64,000 bases of DNA from NCBI GenBank assembly GCA_903862885.1, contig CAIOZU010000004.1, forward strand, positions 1 to 64,000, written 5' to 3'. The notes under the pieces are model-generated. The model did no database searches, was not told where the DNA came from, and was given only the letters and a program-made list of their open reading frames with translations. How positions within the stretch are numbered: position 1 is the stretch's first letter; each line of letters opens with the position of its first letter. This stretch comes from an uncultured Pseudomonadota bacterium. GTDB lineage: Bacteria; Pseudomonadota; Gammaproteobacteria; Steroidobacterales; Steroidobacteraceae. Below are positions 1-7,984 of the stretch, piece by piece. Both the position numbers and the translations under genes were made by a program.

Positions 1-2853
1 ACGGTGAGTTCTGGTGGTGTCTTGACGGCGGCCAGTGGGTCTGTGGTCAGTGGCGTTACTGTATTGAGTGGTGGTGAGATTGATCTCAACGGCGGCTCAG
101 TCACGGGGCTGACCTTAAGCGCCGGCGCCATTGAGGTGATTGGATCAGGCGTCACCGTGACCGGCACCACGGTCGCATCGGGCATTCAGCTACGGGTCTT
201 GTCAGGTGGCAGCACGATCAGTGCATCCGTCACGGGTTCTGAGACCGTGTCTGGCACAGCGAGTGCGACGACGGTGAACTCAGGCGGCGTTCAGACCATT
301 GTGTCGGGTGGATCGGCTACGGGTACGAAGGTATCTGTGGGCGGCACCGAGACGGTGTCTGGTACAACGACCAGCGCGTCGGTCTCTGGCACAGAAAACA
401 TTTACGGTTCAGCGGTCACCAACACGGTGGCGACGGGTGGATCGCAGACGATCCAGGCGGGTGGTCAAGCCACCGGCACGATCGTGCAGACAGGCGGTCG
501 TGAAACGGTACTGGTCTCTGGTACGACCACGAGCGCTTCCATCACGGGGATAGAGATTGTTTATGGTTCAGCAACGAGTGCCACGGTTAACTCAGGTGGC
601 ACGCTGCGACTTGAAACAGGTGGCGTTGCGTCTGCCATCGTGGTCAATAGCGGCGGTTCGATTACGCTGGAAGGTGGCACTTTACAAAGTGTTAACTTAG
701 ACGTTGGCGCCACCATTGACGCGGCCACGCTCGGATTTACCAACGGTGAGCAGGTGTCGGTCAGTTCATCTGGCGTATTGACGGTCATCAGCCCAGATGG
801 CTTGTCTACGCTTGCCACTATCCAGCTCACAGGCAATTACGCAGGCGATGTGTTCCAAGTCACCAGTGATGGAGCGGGTGGTACCTTGATCATCAATGCA
901 GGTATTCCTGCGGCGGTTGACCCAGGTTCGACCGTCAGCGGTGGTGTTGTCTCTGCCGGCAGCCCGGCCGCTGTGTACGGCACGGTGGTGGACACCACGA
1001 TCGGTAGTGGTGGAACTCAACAAGTGAATTCCGGCGGTGTGGCCAGTGGTACGCAAGTCGGGTCGGGTGGCACCCAGGTGGTGTCCTCAGGTGGGAGTGC
1101 CGTTGACACGGTCATTAGCTCCGGCGGTACTCAGCAGGTGGGATCCGGCGGACAAGCCAGTGGCACCATAGTCACCAGTGGGGGTACTGAAGTCGTTCAG
1201 TCCGGTGGTACGACAGTCGGAGCCTTTGTGAGTGCGGGTGGCACGGAGCAGATTCAGTCCGGCGGCACCATGGTCAGCGGCAGTGTGGATGGCGTCACCG
1301 ACGGCACAGTCAATGTGTACGGTGGTACCACGATAGACAACACCATGCTCTGGGGCAGCATTGAGAATGTGTACGCTGGCGGTGTCGCGAGCGGCTCGAT
1401 TATCAATAGTGGAGGTGCCCAAGCGATCTATTCAGGTGGTGTGGCCAGTGGCACCATCATTAATAGCGCCGGTATTGAATCGGTACTGTCTGGTGGCACG
1501 GCGATCAATACGCTCGTGAATGCCGGTGGTGTAGAAACCGTTTCGCTGGGTGGATCCACGGCAAATGTCAGCGTGGCAGGTACGGAAACCGTATCGGGTA
1601 CAGCCAGCAATACCACTATTCTCTCGGGCGGTGTTGAAGAAGTCACCAGTGGTGGTAACGCCAGTGGTGTCACTATTCAAAGCGGCGGTACCTTGGTTCT
1701 GGATGATGGTAGTACCGCCAGTGGTATCACGGCCAACGTCGGCGCACAGATTGATATTGCGAACGTGAGCTACGACAGCGGTGACCAAGTCAGTATTGAC
1801 GCCAACAACGTCATGACGATCACCAATCAGAATGGTGACACGGTTGATGTGCTGCAGTTGGCGGGTGCCAATACTCAGTCCGTGTACACGGTTGCCAATG
1901 ACGGCCATGGCGGCTTGCTGCTGACCCGTGCCATCTGCTACCTCCGCGGCACGGCTATCTTGACGCCGACCGGCTTGGTCAACGTCGAGGACATGAAGAT
2001 CGGTGACAGTGTGGTCACCCGCTTCGGTGGGGTACAGCCGATTCGCTGGATTGGACGTCAATCCTATGAGGCAAAAACGATTGCGGATAACCGTGAGCAG
2101 ATTCCGGTGCGGTTCCGAAGGGGATCGTTAGGTGATCACCTGCCAATCCGTGATCTGTACATCTCTCCGGGTCACTCCATGCTCATTGGGGACTCATTGG
2201 TGATGGCCAAGCACTTGGTGAACGGAGTGACCGTGACCCAGGACTGGATGCCCGAGCAGGTGGACTACTTCCAGCTGGAGTTGGCGGCCCATGACTGCGT
2301 GCTGGCTGAAGGCACTTGGTCTGAGACCTATGCGGACTTCGAAGGCGGTCGTGCTCAGTTCCACAACGCCGCTGAGTTCTATGCGATGTTCCCGAACTAT
2401 CGGGAACCTGAGGAGCTCACGTTGTGCGCGCCTCGCCCAGAGAAGGGCATGGCATTGGCGGCGGCGCTGCGGCCGATTGTGGCACGTGCAACCCGTATGG
2501 CGACCCCTGGAAAGTTACAGGGTTACATCGAGTCGGTCCGTGGTGACTGGAAAATCGCCGGCTGGGTGCACGATAAGAGCCACCCTGAACTCCCTGTGCT
2601 CGTTGAGATCTTGCTGCAGGGTAAAGTGATCGGCACAGCACTGGCTTGTCAGTTCCGTGAGGATCTCTTAAAGGGCAAAGTGGGTACGGGTCGCGCAGGC
2701 TTCGTGTTCACCTCGACGGTTAAGCTGGAACCTGCTCTGCTGGCGACACTGGAAGTGCGCCGAGCAGTCGATGGAGCGGCCGTTCGAGTGGCCAGTTCGA
2801 TCACCGCCGCGGCAAATACTGCTGACACCGTGATGGTAAAGATCGCGGGCTAA
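1..2853 (+). CDS. AIDA-repeat surface protein with C-terminal Hint domain (5' end outside window)
   Basis: The reading frame is open from base 1, so the true start lies upstream. At least 949 residues are visible. Most of it is degenerate 18-20 residue repeats rich in SGG and asGT, typical of AIDA-I/autotransporter passenger beta-helices. Two repeat blocks each end in a similar non-repeat cap (about residues 235-300 and 580-641). A Hint_2 (hedgehog/intein-like) domain follows from about residue 643: it starts at C645, then GTAILTPTGLVNVEDMKIGD and later ISPGHSML. About 150 further residues end at the stop. No outer-membrane beta-barrel is present, so this is not a classical type Va autotransporter. 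It is probably a secreted or surface adhesin-like protein whose Hint domain may self-process. Export route and ligand are unknown. The convergent neighbour is the ADP-heptose operon. Confidence 0.85.
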   Translation, partial: TVSSGGVLTAASGSVVSGVTVLSGGEIDLNGGSVTGLTLSAGAIEVIGSGVTVTGTTVASGIQLRVLSGGSTISASVTGSETVSGTASATTVNSGGVQTIVSGGSATGTKVSVGGTETVSGTTTSASVSGTENIYGSAVTNTVATGGSQTIQAGGQATGTIVQTGGRETVLVSGTTTSASITGIEIVYGSATSATVNSGGTLRLETGGVASAIVVNSGGSITLEGGTLQSVNLDVGATIDAATLGFTNGEQVSVSSSGVLTVISPDGLSTLATIQLTGNYAGDVFQVTSDGAGGTLIINAGIPAAVDPGSTVSGGVVSAGSPAAVYGTVVDTTIGSGGTQQVNSGGVASGTQVGSGGTQVVSSGGSAVDTVISSGGTQQVGSGGQASGTIVTSGGTEVVQSGGTTVGAFVSAGGTEQIQSGGTMVSGSVDGVTDGTVNVYGGTTIDNTMLWGSIENVYAGGVASGSIINSGGAQAIYSGGVASGTIINSAGIESVLSGGTAINTLVNAGGVETVSLGGSTANVSVAGTETVSGTASNTTILSGGVEEVTSGGNASGVTIQSGGTLVLDDGSTASGITANVGAQIDIANVSYDSGDQVSIDANNVMTITNQNGDTVDVLQLAGANTQSVYTVANDGHGGLLLTRAICYLRGTAILTPTGLVNVEDMKIGDSVVTRFGGVQPIRWIGRQSYEAKTIADNREQIPVRFRRGSLGDHLPIRDLYISPGHSMLIGDSLVMAKHLVNGVTVTQDWMPEQVDYFQLELAAHDCVLAEGTWSETYADFEGGRAQFHNAAEFYAMFPNYREPEELTLCAPRPEKGMALAAALRPIVARATRMATPGKLQGYIESVRGDWKIAGWVHDKSHPELPVLVEILLQGKVIGTALACQFREDLLKGKVGTGRAGFVFTSTVKLEPALLATLEVRRAVDGAAVRVASSITAAANTADTVMVKIAG
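4..705 (+). repeat. AIDA-type coding repeats, block 1
   Basis: Degenerate repeats of about 18-20 codons encode SGG-x(n)-GT/V units, for example VNSGGVQTIVSGGSATGTKV. They form the first predicted beta-helix block. The block ends at a cap region (about 706-903) that contains GEQVSVSSSGVLTV. Confidence 0.8.
910..1740 (+). repeat. AIDA-type coding repeats, block 2
   Basis: This second run of SGGT/SGGVASGT units is more regular than block 1. It ends at a cap (about 1741-1926) containing GDQVSIDANNVMTI, which clearly resembles the cap of block 1. The protein therefore looks built from a duplicated repeat-plus-cap module. Confidence 0.8.
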
Positions 2854-2883
2854 CCGGGCTCATCGCAGGTATGGCGGGTGATG

Positions 2884-2906
2884 GCGGGTGATCCTGTGTC
2901 ACCCGC
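2884..2906. terminator. Hairpin between convergent genes, possible terminator
   Basis: An 8-bp perfect stem (GCGGGTGA / TCACCCGC) with a 7-nt loop lies between the stops of the adhesin gene and gmhB. The 10-mer ATGGCGGGTG is also tandemly duplicated just before it (2871-2890). No U-tract follows directly on either strand, so intrinsic termination is only possible. Confidence 0.35.
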
Positions 2907-2995
2907 TCCACTCTGGCTGCACGCGGGAACTTTTTCCGTTCGTCTGGGTGAGGGCGTAGATCGGCTTGAGCGCGCGGCGGTAAGTATAGCTCACG

Positions 2996-3568
2996 CTACC
3001 GCAGTAGATAGTCGACGCAGGCCGACAGGTCCTTGAACACACCATCAGGCTGAGGGGATGGCGAGGGCGGTGTGGCCGCTTTAGCATCGATCAGATAAGC
3101 CTTGCCGACACCCGCGGCTCTTGCCGCTTCTATATCTGAGCCTTTATCGCCGATCATCATCGAGTCGGCGAGCGACAAATCATGCTCGTTAGCCGCCTGA
3201 CGTAATAAGGCAGGTCCTGGTTTTCGGCAATCACAGGCTCTGGTGTACAAAGCCACTGTCCCTTCTACGTGGTGGGGGCAGTAGTAAGTGGCTGTTATCA
3301 GAACGCCCTGCGCTGCCAGATAAGAGGTCATTTGTGCGGTCAGTGTTTTAACGTCTTGTTCTGTGTAGTAGCCGCGAGCCACACCGGATTGATTAGTGAT
3401 GATCACTAAAGGATAGCCAGCGCCTGTGAGCTTTTTTAAGGCCGGCACCACGCCGGGTGCAAATTCAAAGTCAGCCCATCGAAACACATAGCCTGTGTCG
3501 ACATTAATGACCCCATCGCGGTCCAAAAAAATGGCTTTTCTTGTTTCTTTTTTCAACAGTGATATCAA
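2996..3568 (-). CDS. gmhB: D-glycero-beta-D-manno-heptose-1,7-bisphosphate 7-phosphatase
   Basis: HAD-superfamily phosphatase of 190 residues, the usual GmhB length. It removes the 7-phosphate from heptose 1,7-bisphosphate in the cytoplasmic ADP-heptose pathway for LPS core. Visible motifs are FLDRDGVIN (catalytic Asp pair), IITNQSG, the Zn-loop CDCRKPGP and MIGDKGSDIEAA. The only plausible start is a TTG at 3568, 10 bp after the hldE stop. No clear ribosome binding site precedes it, so the start is uncertain and may depend on coupling. Last gene of gmhA-hldE-gmhB. Confidence 0.93.
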   Translation of the reverse strand: MISLLKKETRKAIFLDRDGVINVDTGYVFRWADFEFAPGVVPALKKLTGAGYPLVIITNQSGVARGYYTEQDVKTLTAQMTSYLAAQGVLITATYYCPHHVEGTVALYTRACDCRKPGPALLRQAANEHDLSLADSMMIGDKGSDIEAARAAGVGKAYLIDAKAATPPSPSPQPDGVFKDLSACVDYLLR

Positions 3569-3578
3569 CTAGTGATGA

Positions 3579-5066
3579 TCAAGATGTCGGACTGGGCTTT
3601 AGTTGTGTGGGCTGTTGCTTGATTTTATTAATGAGTTCGGTGGTCGAGTGACCTGCCACGAAGCTCAAGGTGCGAACGATCCCGCCCGCCGCCTGGACGC
3701 ACGCCGCCCCTGCAATTTGCTGCCACGTATAGTCTCCCCCCTTAACCAGCACATGGGGCAACGCTTTACAAATGAGACGCTCTGGCGTCTCTTCTGAGAA
3801 CGGAACCACCCAGTCGACACAGCCGAGTGCAGCCAGTAGCTGCATGCGAGTGGCTAAAGGATTGATCGGTCGATCGGCGCCTTTGAGTTGCTTGACGGAG
3901 GCATCGGCATTAACCGCAACGACTAAGCGATCGCCTAAGGAGCGTGCTTGCTGTAAGTAGGTCAGATGCCCTGGGTGTAAGATGTCAAAACAGCCATTGG
4001 TCATGACGATGCGCTCGCCCCGTGCGCGTGCGGCGCGCAGTTCAGTCATGAGCTCTTCTTCCGACACAACGCCTTGTTGACCGAGTAACTCATGCGGTCG
4101 GGTGGCAAGCTCGAGTTCTTCAGGACTGACCGTGGCGGCTCCTAGCTTACCCACCACAATGCCGGCGGCAATATTCGCCAGAGAGACGGCTTGTTCCAAG
4201 GGCACGCCGGCGGCCAATGCCGCGCCAAGAGAAGCGACGACCGTATCGCCAGCACCCGTCACATCAAATACCTCTCGGGCAAGTGATGGCAGATTAAGCG
4301 GTGGGGCATTGTGCGTAAAGAGACTCATGCCTTTTTCACTGCGGGTGACTAAGATCGCATCCAAGTTCAGTGCGCTACGCAAATTTTCGGCGCGCTCGGC
4401 GAGGGTGTGTTCTGAATCACAGACGCCAACCACCGCTTCAAACTCTGGCAAATTGGGTGTGATCAGCGAAGCGCCTCGATAGCGCTCAAAGTCCGTGCCC
4501 TTCGGGTCGACAATAACAAATTTGCCACGTGTGCGGGCAATGCTGATCAATTCTGCACAGTATCTCAGCGCGCCCTTGGCATAGTCCGATAAGATAATGA
4601 CATCGATCTCATCTAGTTGGCTCAGAAAATCCGCATGCAGCGCCTTTCCATCAAATTGCAGGAAAGTATCGTCAAAATCGAGCCGTATTAGTTGCTGGTT
4701 TCTGGATAACACTCGTAATTTGGTGATGGTTTTGCTGCCAGATACACGCTGTAAACGCGATGTCACACCCTGTTGAGTGAGAATGTGTTCGATCTCGTCA
4801 GCCGCTGCATCGGCGCCGACCAGTCCGAGCAGACGCGTATGGGCCCCTAAGGCTGCTGCGTTCACTGCTACGTTACCGGCACCACCGGCGCGGGCCTCTT
4901 TATCACTGACACGCACCACCAGCACCGGTGCCTCAGGCGAGACGCGCGAGGCCGGTCCATGCCAATACGTATCGAGCATGACATCGCCCACCACCATTAA
5001 GCGACCCGCCGCAAAGTGGGGGACGGTGCCTGCGGTATGGGTTGGCAACTGACGGAGCGTGCTCAC
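3579..5066 (-). CDS. hldE: Bifunctional heptose-7-phosphate kinase / heptose-1-phosphate adenylyltransferase
   Basis: Full-length fused HldE (RfaE) of 495 residues. The N-terminal PfkB/ribokinase domain (about 1-330) has the GGAGNVAVNAAALG motif and the catalytic signature FDVTGAGDTV. The C-terminal nucleotidyltransferase domain (about 350-480) has MTNGCFDILHPGHLTYL, the HxGH motif. The enzyme makes heptose-1,7-bisphosphate and, after GmhB acts, ADP-heptose. The GTG start at 5066 overlaps the gmhA stop by 4 bp (GTGA), which indicates translational coupling. Confidence 0.96.
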   Translation of the reverse strand: MSTLRQLPTHTAGTVPHFAAGRLMVVGDVMLDTYWHGPASRVSPEAPVLVVRVSDKEARAGGAGNVAVNAAALGAHTRLLGLVGADAAADEIEHILTQQGVTSRLQRVSGSKTITKLRVLSRNQQLIRLDFDDTFLQFDGKALHADFLSQLDEIDVIILSDYAKGALRYCAELISIARTRGKFVIVDPKGTDFERYRGASLITPNLPEFEAVVGVCDSEHTLAERAENLRSALNLDAILVTRSEKGMSLFTHNAPPLNLPSLAREVFDVTGAGDTVVASLGAALAAGVPLEQAVSLANIAAGIVVGKLGAATVSPEELELATRPHELLGQQGVVSEEELMTELRAARARGERIVMTNGCFDILHPGHLTYLQQARSLGDRLVVAVNADASVKQLKGADRPINPLATRMQLLAALGCVDWVVPFSEETPERLICKALPHVLVKGGDYTWQQIAGAACVQAAGGIVRTLSFVAGHSTTELINKIKQQPTQLKPSPTS

Positions 5067-5650
5067 AGAGCCCCCTGTGAGCCTGCGAGGCCTAGACGCT
5101 GCTCAACCGCTCCGCACAGGGTGTGGCCGATCAGAATATGCGCTTCTTGGATACGTGCGGTGGTGGGACTGGGGACGATGAGGCTGCAGCCGCATAAGCC
5201 GGCTAATTTTCCGCCGTCGCGTCCGAGTAGCCCAATGGATGACATGCCGAGACTATGCGCCGTTTTGACTGCTTCGATGACATTCGCGGAGTTCCCTGAG
5301 GTGGAGATGCCAATGAGACAGTCCCCAGCACGCCCGAGGGCACTGACTTGGCGACTGAAAATATCGGCAAAGCTATAGTCATTGCCTATGCAAGTGAGTG
5401 CAGAGGTATCGGTGGAGAGTGCCATCGCGGGTAAGGGTTTTCGGTCGTTGATAAATCGGCCAACAAACTCAGCCGCAATGTGCTGACTGTCAGCCGCGGA
5501 GCCACCGTTGCCACACAACATGATCTTTCCTCCCTGCGCGACCGTCTGATGGAGCAGCGCGATCGCAGCCTCCACCTTAGGCGCGAGTGCGGAGAGGGTC
5601 GCGATGACCTGCTGATGTTCCTGGATATTGTCTAAAAAAAGCGATGACAT
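5063..5650 (-). CDS. gmhA: Sedoheptulose-7-phosphate isomerase (SIS domain)
   Basis: SIS-domain protein of about 195 residues that converts sedoheptulose-7-phosphate to heptose-7-phosphate, the first step of ADP-heptose synthesis. Motifs are KIMLCGNGGSAADSQHIAAE, ISTSGNSANVIEA and the C-terminal QEAHILIGHTLCGAVE. I chose the ATG at 5650 (MSSLFLDNI) because it gives the family's usual length. An in-frame GTG at 5695 would add 15 residues that do not look like the family. DiaA is a close paralogue, but the operon with hldE and gmhB settles the call. First gene of the operon. Confidence 0.93.
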   Translation of the reverse strand: MSSLFLDNIQEHQQVIATLSALAPKVEAAIALLHQTVAQGGKIMLCGNGGSAADSQHIAAEFVGRFINDRKPLPAMALSTDTSALTCIGNDYSFADIFSRQVSALGRAGDCLIGISTSGNSANVIEAVKTAHSLGMSSIGLLGRDGGKLAGLCGCSLIVPSPTTARIQEAHILIGHTLCGAVEQRLGLAGSQGAL

Positions 5651-6055
5651 CGGTGCGTGCCCTATGCTGACGATGATGTGCGTGCGGCCGTTCACAGGCG
5701 GTGCTGAGTCTGGCCTTGATTGTAATCCATAACCTTAAAGATGCATGCAGTTGGTCGTGCATCCACGTAAGGTCCACCCCCTAGATCTATTGTGTTGGCT
5801 CATTTGGGCGCATGAGGTGCAAGGGCAGGCATCAAAGGGCCCTGTCGATGTGCTCGGAGACCCGTAATAGAGCGTATTTCCATAGTGGCATGCCTGATCA
5901 ACCGGTTGTGGGTGTGTCGGCACTGGGTCAAGCGGCGCAGACGGAGCACCTCGAGCCTTGAGAGATTAGGCCAGATCGTCCGATTTAGGCTTAACAAGCG
6001 GGCAGGGATGGCACACATGCGTGTGAGGCGGGTGCGCGCGCGGGCGGTAGGGCCC
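5651..6055. other. Gene-free stretch upstream of gmhA
   Basis: About 400 bp between gmhA and the MDR oxidoreductase, both on the minus strand. I find no convincing gene. A GATGCA/TGCATC inverted pair sits near 5740-5763. The gmhA promoter should lie here, but no clear -35/-10 pair stood out. Short open frames on both strands lack any recognisable family signature. Confidence 0.5.
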
Positions 6056-7123
6056 TTAAGACTTGACCTGGATGACGATTTTTCCGATATGGCTTTTTTG
6101 TAAAAAAGCCGCTTGTGCTTGGGCCAATTCGGATAAAGGAAATCGGGCACTGATGATGGGTTTGAGTGCGCCGCATTGCAGATAGTGGATGAGTTGTTGA
6201 AAAATGGCGGGTGGCGGGATGGTGCACCCAAAGAACGATAAGTCTTTTAAATACAGCGTTCTAAGATCTAAGGACACCAAGGGGCCAGCGATGGCGCCTG
6301 CCACCGCATAGCGACCATGGGGTTTAAGAACAGCGAGTAACGACGTGAAAGCGGGACCGCCGACGACATCAATCACGACGTCGACGCTGTGCGCACCGAG
6401 TGCGTCCACCAGCGCCTGGTCGCGGGACAGGACTTGATATGCGCCGAGGGATTTAACAGAAGCGATTTTTGTGGGTTGGCTGATCGCAATGACACGCGCC
6501 TGTCGGAGTGTGGCCAACTGCACGGCGGCGGATCCAACCCCACCGGAAGCGCCGGTGATCAGCACGCACTCGTTGGCGGTCACGGAGGCTTTGGTCAGCA
6601 TGTGCTCCGCGGCTAAGTAGGCACAGGGGAAGGACGCGAGTTCTGCATCGGAGAGTGGGCTGTCGATGCGACAGGCGTTGGCTGAAGGCACCACGGTGAA
6701 GTTCGCAAAAGCGCCCGGGCAATCGGAGCCGAAGTAGCGGGTACGGCCATCCGGATCGCGGAGGATGGGATCAATGAGCACACGCTCGCCCAGTCGATCC
6801 GACGACACACCGACCCCCACTGCCACGATCCGACCGCAGGCATCTACCCCTTGAATGCGCGGAAAACTCAAGGCGGCGCCTGACCAACCGGCGTCCTGAT
6901 GGACCGTATCGCCGGCGGTGGTCTCCGCGGTGCTTGTGGCTACCGTTTTGGAGTACCAGCCCATTCTCAAATTGAGATCGGTGTTATTGAGCGCCGCGGC
7001 GCCTACCTCGATTAGGACCTCCGAAAGCCCTGGGCGTGGAACGGGCACATCGGTCCGATAGGCCAGTTGGTCTAGGCCCCCATGCCCGTTAAGCAAGACC
7101 GCTGACATGAGGGGTGGGATCAT
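6056..7123 (-). CDS. MDR-superfamily zinc-type alcohol dehydrogenase / quinone oxidoreductase-like protein
   Basis: Medium-chain dehydrogenase/reductase of about 355 residues. An N-terminal GroES-like domain (ALNNTDLNLRMGWY, then GVDACGRIVAVG) is followed by a Rossmann domain with GASGGVGSAAVQLA for NAD(P)H binding. The C-terminus FLQKSHIGKIVIQV is typical of quinone-oxidoreductase-like members. The substrate cannot be told. I prefer the ATG at 7123, which has GAGG about 7 bp upstream; an ATG at 7144 is also in frame. It diverges from the XRE-cupin gene across a dyad-rich promoter, so that regulator may control it. Confidence 0.85.
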   Translation of the reverse strand: MIPPLMSAVLLNGHGGLDQLAYRTDVPVPRPGLSEVLIEVGAAALNNTDLNLRMGWYSKTVATSTAETTAGDTVHQDAGWSGAALSFPRIQGVDACGRIVAVGVGVSSDRLGERVLIDPILRDPDGRTRYFGSDCPGAFANFTVVPSANACRIDSPLSDAELASFPCAYLAAEHMLTKASVTANECVLITGASGGVGSAAVQLATLRQARVIAISQPTKIASVKSLGAYQVLSRDQALVDALGAHSVDVVIDVVGGPAFTSLLAVLKPHGRYAVAGAIAGPLVSLDLRTLYLKDLSFFGCTIPPPAIFQQLIHYLQCGALKPIISARFPLSELAQAQAAFLQKSHIGKIVIQVKS

Positions 7124-7148
7124 ATAAGGCCTCGGTGGCGTCATTTAA

Positions 7149-7187
7149 GTGAAATTTAGCACTAATTTTTCACATACGTGAATTTAT
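7149..7187. promoter_or_regulatory. Probable operator in divergent promoter (MDR gene / XRE-cupin regulator)
   Basis: A perfect inverted repeat TTCAC-ATAC-GTGAA (7169-7182) lies between the divergent genes. The half-site recurs in direct orientation: GTGAAATTTA (7149-7158) and GTGAATTTAT (7178-7187). Such sites are usual next to XRE-cupin autoregulators. That this regulator binds here is inference. Confidence 0.5.
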
Positions 7188-7235
7188 TGATCGAATCCGC
7201 TATATTAATGAAATTAAGGTAGGAGATTCACTGGC

Positions 7236-7898
7236 GTGACGACGGTAGCCACTCCAACGCGGACGCCATTGGCGACACGATCTTTGAAGGCATCGGTCGC
7301 TGACGCCACGCTACCCTCACCCCATTCCCCGACGCAAGCGGTGAGTCCCTTGGGCGGGCAAATACGCGACCTACGCGCGGCGCGCGGTATGCGTCTGGCG
7401 GAGTTGGCCAAAGCCATTGGTAAGTCCATCGGCTATGTCAGTCAAATCGAGCGGGGTCGCTCGGAGGTATCGATCTCCACTTTAAAACTCATTAGCGACG
7501 CGTTGGCAGTGCAGATCAGTTGGTTTTTCCAGGGCTACGACCCTGAGGTACCAGACGAGCATGGCTATGTGGTTCGTACCGAGCATCGGCGTCGTCTTAA
7601 TTTCCCAGGCACTGGCATTGAAGAAGAATTGCTGTCACCCAGCTTGACCGGTGAAGCGGAACTGATTTTAAGTACCTTTGCGCCGGGTGCACGCAGTGGT
7701 GATGAGCAAGTATCGCGAATGGCGGAGCAATCGGGATATGTAATAGCCGGTCTGCTGGAGTTGGATGTCGGCACGCGGCGCTTTCGCTTGCGTCCAGGGG
7801 ACAGTTTTCGGATTAATCGGGGCGAGTCCTTCACTGCGCGAAATCCTGGGTCTGAGACTTCGGTGTCGCTGTGGGTGATTGCGCCGCCCCGTTATTAG
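7236..7898 (+). CDS. XRE-family HTH regulator with C-terminal cupin domain
   Basis: 220 residues: a low-complexity N-terminus of about 40, an XRE helix-turn-helix (about 45-100; IRDLRAARGMRLAELAKAIG, then YVSQIERGRSEVSISTL) and a cupin sensor domain (about 130-218). This is the PuuR/SutR-like architecture, in which the cupin binds a small metabolite. The GTG start at 7236 has a good Shine-Dalgarno (AGGAG at 7221). The gene lies just upstream of, and points into, two DMGDH-like genes and diverges from an MDR oxidoreductase, so a role in methylated-glycine metabolism is plausible but unproven. Confidence 0.9.
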   Translation: MTTVATPTRTPLATRSLKASVADATLPSPHSPTQAVSPLGGQIRDLRAARGMRLAELAKAIGKSIGYVSQIERGRSEVSISTLKLISDALAVQISWFFQGYDPEVPDEHGYVVRTEHRRRLNFPGTGIEEELLSPSLTGEAELILSTFAPGARSGDEQVSRMAEQSGYVIAGLLELDVGTRRFRLRPGDSFRINRGESFTARNPGSETSVSLWVIAPPRY

Positions 7899-7984
7899 TG
7901 AAGGTAACAGCTGACGCGTCGCGAGGGCGTCGCTCTATGATTAAGCTTAATTAAAATCAGGTCATTTTTTAAGGAACGTTCCGG

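Noticed and set aside
1-1930. CRISPR or tandem DNA repeat array
   Set aside because: The repeats are in-frame, degenerate and encode SGG-type protein repeats; there are no conserved direct repeats with uniform spacers.
1432-2061. 209-codon minus-strand frame inside the adhesin gene
   Set aside because: It is antisense to the AIDA repeats; its composition simply mirrors the Gly/Ser/Thr repeat codons.
5735-6231. Several short open frames on both strands between gmhA and the MDR gene
   Set aside because: They are mutually overlapping, have no family signature, and most overlap the 3' end of the MDR gene.
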